From positions 1-55,685 of the forward strand of contig CANGJB010000020.1 in NCBI GenBank assembly GCA_947453945.1: DNA of 55,685 bases, written 5' to 3'. A model generated the notes under the pieces. It made no database searches and was not told where the DNA came from. It saw nothing but the letters and a program-made list of their open reading frames with translations. Origin of the DNA: Sphingomonadaceae bacterium. Its GTDB lineage: Bacteria > Pseudomonadota > Alphaproteobacteria > Sphingomonadales > Sphingomonadaceae. The translations under genes were made by a program, and so were the position numbers. Shown piece by piece: positions 51,940 through 55,685 of the stretch (position 1 is its first letter; the number at the start of each line of letters is the position of its first letter).

Positions 51940-52713
51940 TCACGCCGCCAGTGGCGCATCCCCACGGCCCGCCTGATCCAGCGCTTCATCGAGAACCCGG
52001 GCAAAGCAGGCGATCCGCACCTCGCCCGCCCCGGCCTTGCGCAAGGCGGCGAGGCAGGCATCCGTGGTCGCCCCGCTGGTCAGCACATCATCGACCAGCA
52101 GCACGTTTGCCCCCTTGAGCCGCGCGGCGCGGCGCGGATGCGCCGAAATCGCCCCGCGCAGCGCTTCGGCCCGCGCGCGTTTACCGAGCCCGCCGAGTGA
52201 AGGCGTGCGCCGCATGCGCACCAGGCCATCGACCACCAGCGGCTGGCGGATCGAACGAGCGATTCGCGCAGCAAGCAGCGCCGACTGGTTGAAGCCGCGC
52301 TCCCACAATCGCCCGCGATGCAGCGGCACCGGCACCACCAGCCATTCGCCCTCCAGCTCCGGCAGGCGTCCCACCATCAGCCGCGAGAGCAAATCCGCCA
52401 GCGCAATTCGCTTCCCGCGCTTGAACGCCAGCACCAGTTCGCGCGAAGCGGCGTTATACAGCGTCGCCGCCGCGATCCCCGCATGGCGCGGCGGGCTGGC
52501 CATGCACGGCGCGCATTGCACTTCGCCGGAACGCACCACGCTATCGGGCAGCGGGCGCTGGCAGGTGCAGCAAGCCGGTTCCCCGGGAACGGCCAGCTGG
52601 CTCCAGCAGGCGGCACACAGCCCCCCTTGCTGCGCCAGGGCATCGCCGCACAGCGGGCAGCGCGGCGGGAACACCAGATCGACCAGCGGGGACAGGAACG
52701 CAGCCTTCGCCAT
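51940..52713 (-). CDS. ComF family protein (amidophosphoribosyltransferase-like)
   Basis: 257 residues. An N-terminal zinc-finger region (CPLCG, CAACW, CCTCQ, CAPCM) is followed by a phosphoribosyltransferase-like domain with VLLVDDVLTSGATTDAC. ComF proteins support DNA uptake in competent bacteria. ATG 52713 begins the conserved part. It diverges from the methyltransferase gene with 80 bases between, as in many alphaproteobacteria. Confidence 0.93.
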   Translation of the reverse strand: MAKAAFLSPLVDLVFPPRCPLCGDALAQQGGLCAACWSQLAVPGEPACCTCQRPLPDSVVRSGEVQCAPCMASPPRHAGIAAATLYNAASRELVLAFKRGKRIALADLLSRLMVGRLPELEGEWLVVPVPLHRGRLWERGFNQSALLAARIARSIRQPLVVDGLVRMRRTPSLGGLGKRARAEALRGAISAHPRRAARLKGANVLLVDDVLTSGATTDACLAALRKAGAGEVRIACFARVLDEALDQAGRGDAPLAA

Positions 52714-52793
52714 ACCGCCGAGTGTCTGCCCGCCGCCCGCGCTTGGCAAGAGAGACTTGGCATTTGGCGCGCCGCACGGCAGGAGCCTCGGCC

Positions 52794-53591
52794 ATGGCCA
52801 GCGCCCCTCCCCCGACGATATTCGTCCCCGCTCGCCGCCGCGCGATGCGCCGGCGCCTGCGTGTGCTCGAACGCCGCGCCGATGCGCCGGATTTTCTGGC
52901 CGAAGACATGGCCGAGGACGTGCTCGACCGCCTGTCGTTCCTCCGCCACCAGCCGGCCCGTGCGCTGATCGTGGGCGATACCGCCGGGCGTCTGGCCGAA
53001 GCGCTAGCGGCAGGGGGCTGCGCAGTCGTGCGTGCCGATCCCGCGCCGCTGCCCGGCGAACAGGCCATCGACGAAGAACAGCCCTTCCCCGGCCCGGGCT
53101 TCGATCTCATCGTCCAGTTGGGCACGCTTGCCACGGTCAACGATCTGCCCGGCGCCATGCTCCACATCCGCCGCGCGCTGGCCCCGGGCGGGCTTGCGGT
53201 GATGACCCTGTGCGGCGCGGGCAGCGTTCCCGCCTTGCGGCAGATCATGGCGGAAACCGACGGCGATCGCCCCGCCGCGCGCCTGCACCCGCAAGTCGAC
53301 GTGCGCGCCGGCGGCGATCTCCTCCAGCGCTGCGGCTTTGCCGAACCCATGAGCGACAGCCGCACGCTCGACGTGCGCTACCGCAGCCTGCGCCGCCTTG
53401 TCGCAGACTTGCGCGCGCAGGGACTCGGCAATTGCCTCGCCCGGCCGGGACCGCCGCTCGGCAAGGCCGGGCTGGCGCGGGCCGAGGCGGCGTTTGCGGC
53501 GATGGCGGATGGCGAAGGCCGGGTGACTGAGCGGTTCGCGATCCTGACCCTCAGCGGGTGGAACAAGGCGCTGCGCCCACCAAAGTTCTGA
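52794..53591 (+). CDS. BioC-like SAM-dependent methyltransferase
   Basis: 265 residues. A Rossmann-type start with RALIVGDTAGRLAEALAAGG, then IVQLGTLATVNDLPGAMLHI and RRALAPGGLAVMTLCG. It resembles the BioC/NDUFAF5-like group found beside comF. CAGGAGCC precedes ATG 52794. The N-terminal motif is weaker than the classic GxGxG. The methyl acceptor is not known. Confidence 0.85.
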   Translation: MASAPPPTIFVPARRRAMRRRLRVLERRADAPDFLAEDMAEDVLDRLSFLRHQPARALIVGDTAGRLAEALAAGGCAVVRADPAPLPGEQAIDEEQPFPGPGFDLIVQLGTLATVNDLPGAMLHIRRALAPGGLAVMTLCGAGSVPALRQIMAETDGDRPAARLHPQVDVRAGGDLLQRCGFAEPMSDSRTLDVRYRSLRRLVADLRAQGLGNCLARPGPPLGKAGLARAEAAFAAMADGEGRVTERFAILTLSGWNKALRPPKF

Positions 53592-53646
53592 AAAACGGCT
53601 TCCGGTGGGCAAGGGCCATTGCCCTTGCATGCCGTAACCTCCATCT

Positions 53647-53723
53647 CGTCATCCCCGCGAAGGCGGGGATCCAGAGTGGCACAGCGCCAGGGGCCCTGGA
53701 TTCCCGCCATCGCGGGTATGACG
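53647..53723. repeat. Paired palindromic repeat (REPIN-like) D
   Basis: CGTCATCCCCGCGAAGGCGG (53647 on) faces CTGGATTCCCGCCATCGCGG, ending in ATGACG. The same pattern is seen in repeat A at 12948. It lies between the convergent methyltransferase and ppdK genes. Confidence 0.8.
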
Positions 53724-53735
53724 TGATGGATAGAC

Positions 53736-55685
53736 TTAACCCAATGCCGCCTGCGCCGCCGCAAGCCGCGCAATGGGCACGCGGTAGGGGCTGGCCGAGA
53801 CGTAATCGAGGCCGACTTTCTCGCAGAACGCGATTGAGGCCGGATCCCCGCCGTGTTCGCCGCAGATGCCGAGCTTGATGTCAGGCCGGGTTTCGCGCCC
53901 GCGCACCGCCGCCATTTCGACCAGCTGGCCGACACCCTCGATATCAAGGCTGACGAAGGGATCGCGCGGGTAGATGCCCTGTTCGACATAGGGCCCGAGG
54001 AACCGGGCGGCGTCATCGCGCGAGACGCCCAGCGTTGTCTGCGTCAGATCGTTGGTGCCGAACGAGAAGAACTTGGCTTCCTCCGCGATCTCGCCCGCCA
54101 TCAGCGCGGCGCGCGGCAGTTCGATCATCGTGCCGACGAGGTATTCGAGGCGGCGGCCCTTTTCAGCGAAGACGGCCTCGGCGGCGCGGTCAACCAGCGC
54201 GCGCAGGATGAGCAGCTCGCGCTTGGTGGCGACGAGCGGGATCATCACTTCGGGCACGGGAGCCGCGCCGGACTTTTCCGCGACGTCGCAAGCGGCCTCG
54301 AAAATGGCGCGGGCCTGCATTTCGTAGATTTCAGGGAACGTGATGCCGAGGCGGCAGCCGCGGTGCCCGAGCATCGGGTTGAATTCATGCAGTTCGCCAG
54401 CGCGGCGCTTGAGGTGATCGACGCCGAGGCCGGTGGCTTCGGAAAGCTCGGCAAATTCGCCCTCACCATGGGGGAGGAATTCGTGGAGCGGCGGATCGAG
54501 CAGGCGGATGGTGACGGGAAGCCCGGCCATCACCTCAAAGATCGCAGTGAAATCGGCGCGCTGTTCGGGCAGCAGCGCATCCAGTGCGCGGCGGCGGGTG
54601 GCTTCGTCCTCAGCCAGAATCATCTGGCGGACCAGCGAGATACGGCCCGCATCGAAGAACATGTGTTCGGTTCGGCACAGCCCCACGCCTTCGGCACCAA
54701 ACTGGCGCGCGACCTGGCAATCAAGCGGCGTCTCGGCGTTGGCGCGCACTTTCATGCGCCGGTGGCGATCGGCCCACTCCATGAGGACGGCGAAATCACC
54801 GACCAGTTCGGGCTCCACCATCGGCACCGCGCCGAGCATGACATCGCCGTTTGAGCCATCGAGCGTGATGACATCGCCTTCCTTCACCTCGCGGTTGCCC
54901 ATGCGCGCGGTGCGCGTGGCCATGTCGATCGAGAGGCCCGAGGCGCCCGAGACGCAAGGACGCCCCATGCCGCGCGCGACCACGGCGGCGTGGCTGGTCA
55001 TGCCGCCGCGCGCGGTGAGCACGCCCTTGGCGGCATGCATGCCGTGAATGTCCTCGGGGCTTGTTTCGATGCGTACGAGGATCACGTCCTCGCCCATCTG
55101 GGCGCGATGTTCGGCGCTATCCGCATCGAACACGATCGCGCCGGTGGCAGCGCCCGGCGAGGCCGGCAGGCCGCGGGTGAGCACTTCGCGCGGGGCGCTG
55201 GGATCGAGCGTGGGGTGGAGGAGCTGATCGAGCGCCATGGGATCGACGCGCTTTACCGCAGTGGCTTCATCGATCAGGCCTTCGAGGGCCATGTCCACCG
55301 CCATCTTGAGCGCGGCCTTGGCGGTGCGCTTGCCCGAGCGGGTCTGCAGCATCCACAGCTTGCCCTGCTCGACGGTGAACTCGATGTCCTGCATGTCCTT
55401 GTAGTGCGCTTCGAGCAGATCGAACACGCGCGCCAGCTCGCCATAGGCCGCAGGCATCGCCTCTTCCATCGAGAGCGGCTTGGCGCCGGCCCGCTCGCGC
55501 GCGGCTTTCGTCAGGTATTGCGGCGTGCGGATGCCGGCGACGACATCCTCGCCCTGCGCATTGACCAGCCATTCGCCGTAATAGGCGCGCTCGCCGGTCG
55601 CGGGATCGCGGGTGAAGGCAACGCCAGTGGCCGAGGTTTCGCCCATGTTGCCAAAGACCATGGCCTGCACGTTGACCGCGGTGCC
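53736..55685 (-). CDS. ppdK: Pyruvate, phosphate dikinase, C-terminal part
   Basis: 649 residues visible; the N-terminus lies beyond the window edge. It interconverts pyruvate, ATP and phosphate with phosphoenolpyruvate, AMP and pyrophosphate. The swivelling phospho-histidine domain has [20 protein letters not shown]; the PEP/pyruvate barrel has [10 protein letters not shown] and the catalytic Cys in [13 protein letters not shown]. The N-terminal ATP-grasp domain is only partly visible ([20 protein letters not shown]). Confidence 0.95.
   Translation of the reverse strand, partial: GTAVNVQAMVFGNMGETSATGVAFTRDPATGERAYYGEWLVNAQGEDVVAGIRTPQYLTKAARERAGAKPLSMEEAMPAAYGELARVFDLLEAHYKDMQDIEFTVEQGKLWMLQTRSGKRTAKAALKMAVDMALEGLIDEATAVKRVDPMALDQLLHPTLDPSAPREVLTRGLPASPGAATGAIVFDADSAEHRAQMGEDVILVRIETSPEDIHGMHAAKGVLTARGGMTSHAAVVARGMGRPCVSGASGLSIDMATRTARMGNREVKEGDVITLDGSNGDVMLGAVPMVEPELVGDFAVLMEWADRHRRMKVRANAETPLDCQVARQFGAEGVGLCRTEHMFFDAGRISLVRQMILAEDEATRRRALDALLPEQRADFTAIFEVMAGLPVTIRLLDPPLHEFLPHGEGEFAELSEATGLGVDHLKRRAGELHEFNPMLGHRGCRLGITFPEIYEMQARAIFEAACDVAEKSGAAPVPEVMIPLVATKRELLILRALVDRAAEAVFAEKGRRLEYLVGTMIELPRAALMAGEIAEEAKFFSFGTNDLTQTTLGVSRDDAARFLGPYVEQGIYPRDPFVSLDIEGVGQLVEMAAVRGRETRPDIKLGICGEHGGDPASIAFCEKVGLDYVSASPYRVPIARLAAAQAALG

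Overview
The window looks like a chromosomal segment of a GC-rich Gram-negative alphaproteobacterium, most likely a sphingomonad (Novosphingobium or Sphingobium type). The reasons are two TonB-dependent receptors, a LigF-like beta-etherase, a gene-transfer-agent type holin, the gene order comF / BioC-like methyltransferase, and short palindromic repeats that I recognise from sphingomonad genomes. There is no rRNA, tRNA, CRISPR array, transposase or prophage. Most genes are ordinary chromosomal ones, and the genus is an inference.

Region 1 (1-12942) is a purine acquisition and catabolism locus. Reading leftward there is an exported adenosine-deaminase-like enzyme, a TonB-dependent receptor, an exported NUP-family protein (phosphorylase fold), an 8-oxoguanine/guanine-type deaminase, an NCS2 xanthine/urate permease, an SBF-like transporter carrying an AtzG/HpxX-like tail, an AtzE/HpxY-type amidase and the start of an AzgA-like nucleobase permease. 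A LysR regulator diverges from the deaminase and a purine-type phosphoribosyltransferase follows it. Read as a whole, the locus could take nucleosides across the outer membrane, convert them to bases in the periplasm, import the bases and then deaminate, oxidise or salvage them.

Region 2 (13049-19365) is a leftward run of redox genes: a large di-heme DUF1592-type protein, a Tat-exported DUF1552 protein, an exported ankyrin-repeat protein, a cytochrome c' and a cytochrome b561. Its substrate is unknown.

Region 3 (19588-28016) holds a lone GTA-type holin, a small lipoprotein, aroQ, a small membrane protein, accB-accC, a DUF2283 gene pair resembling a toxin-antitoxin module, an ExbD-like lipoprotein, gshB, a His-rich exported miniprotein, yraN, rsmI and an LpoA-like lipoprotein.

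Region 4 (28104-37995) holds parE, an aldo/keto reductase, a chemoreceptor, a TonB-like protein and a MoxR AAA ATPase whose CoxE-like VWA partner lies 2 kb away. Between those two sit a GFA protein, a LigF-like glutathione S-transferase and a second GFA protein.

Region 5 (38139-55685) holds an enoyl-CoA hydratase, a DUF427 gene, a decayed methyltransferase, a NamZ-like muramidase with a DOMON-like partner, tyrS, a PilZ protein, a ZnuD-like receptor behind a Zur-like palindrome, an EntS-like exporter followed by cysK and a dienelactone hydrolase, an acyl-CoA dehydrogenase with a LiuR-like MerR regulator, hisI, comF, a BioC-like methyltransferase and the C-terminal two thirds of pyruvate phosphate dikinase. 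Four paired palindromic repeats (REPIN-like) punctuate the window.
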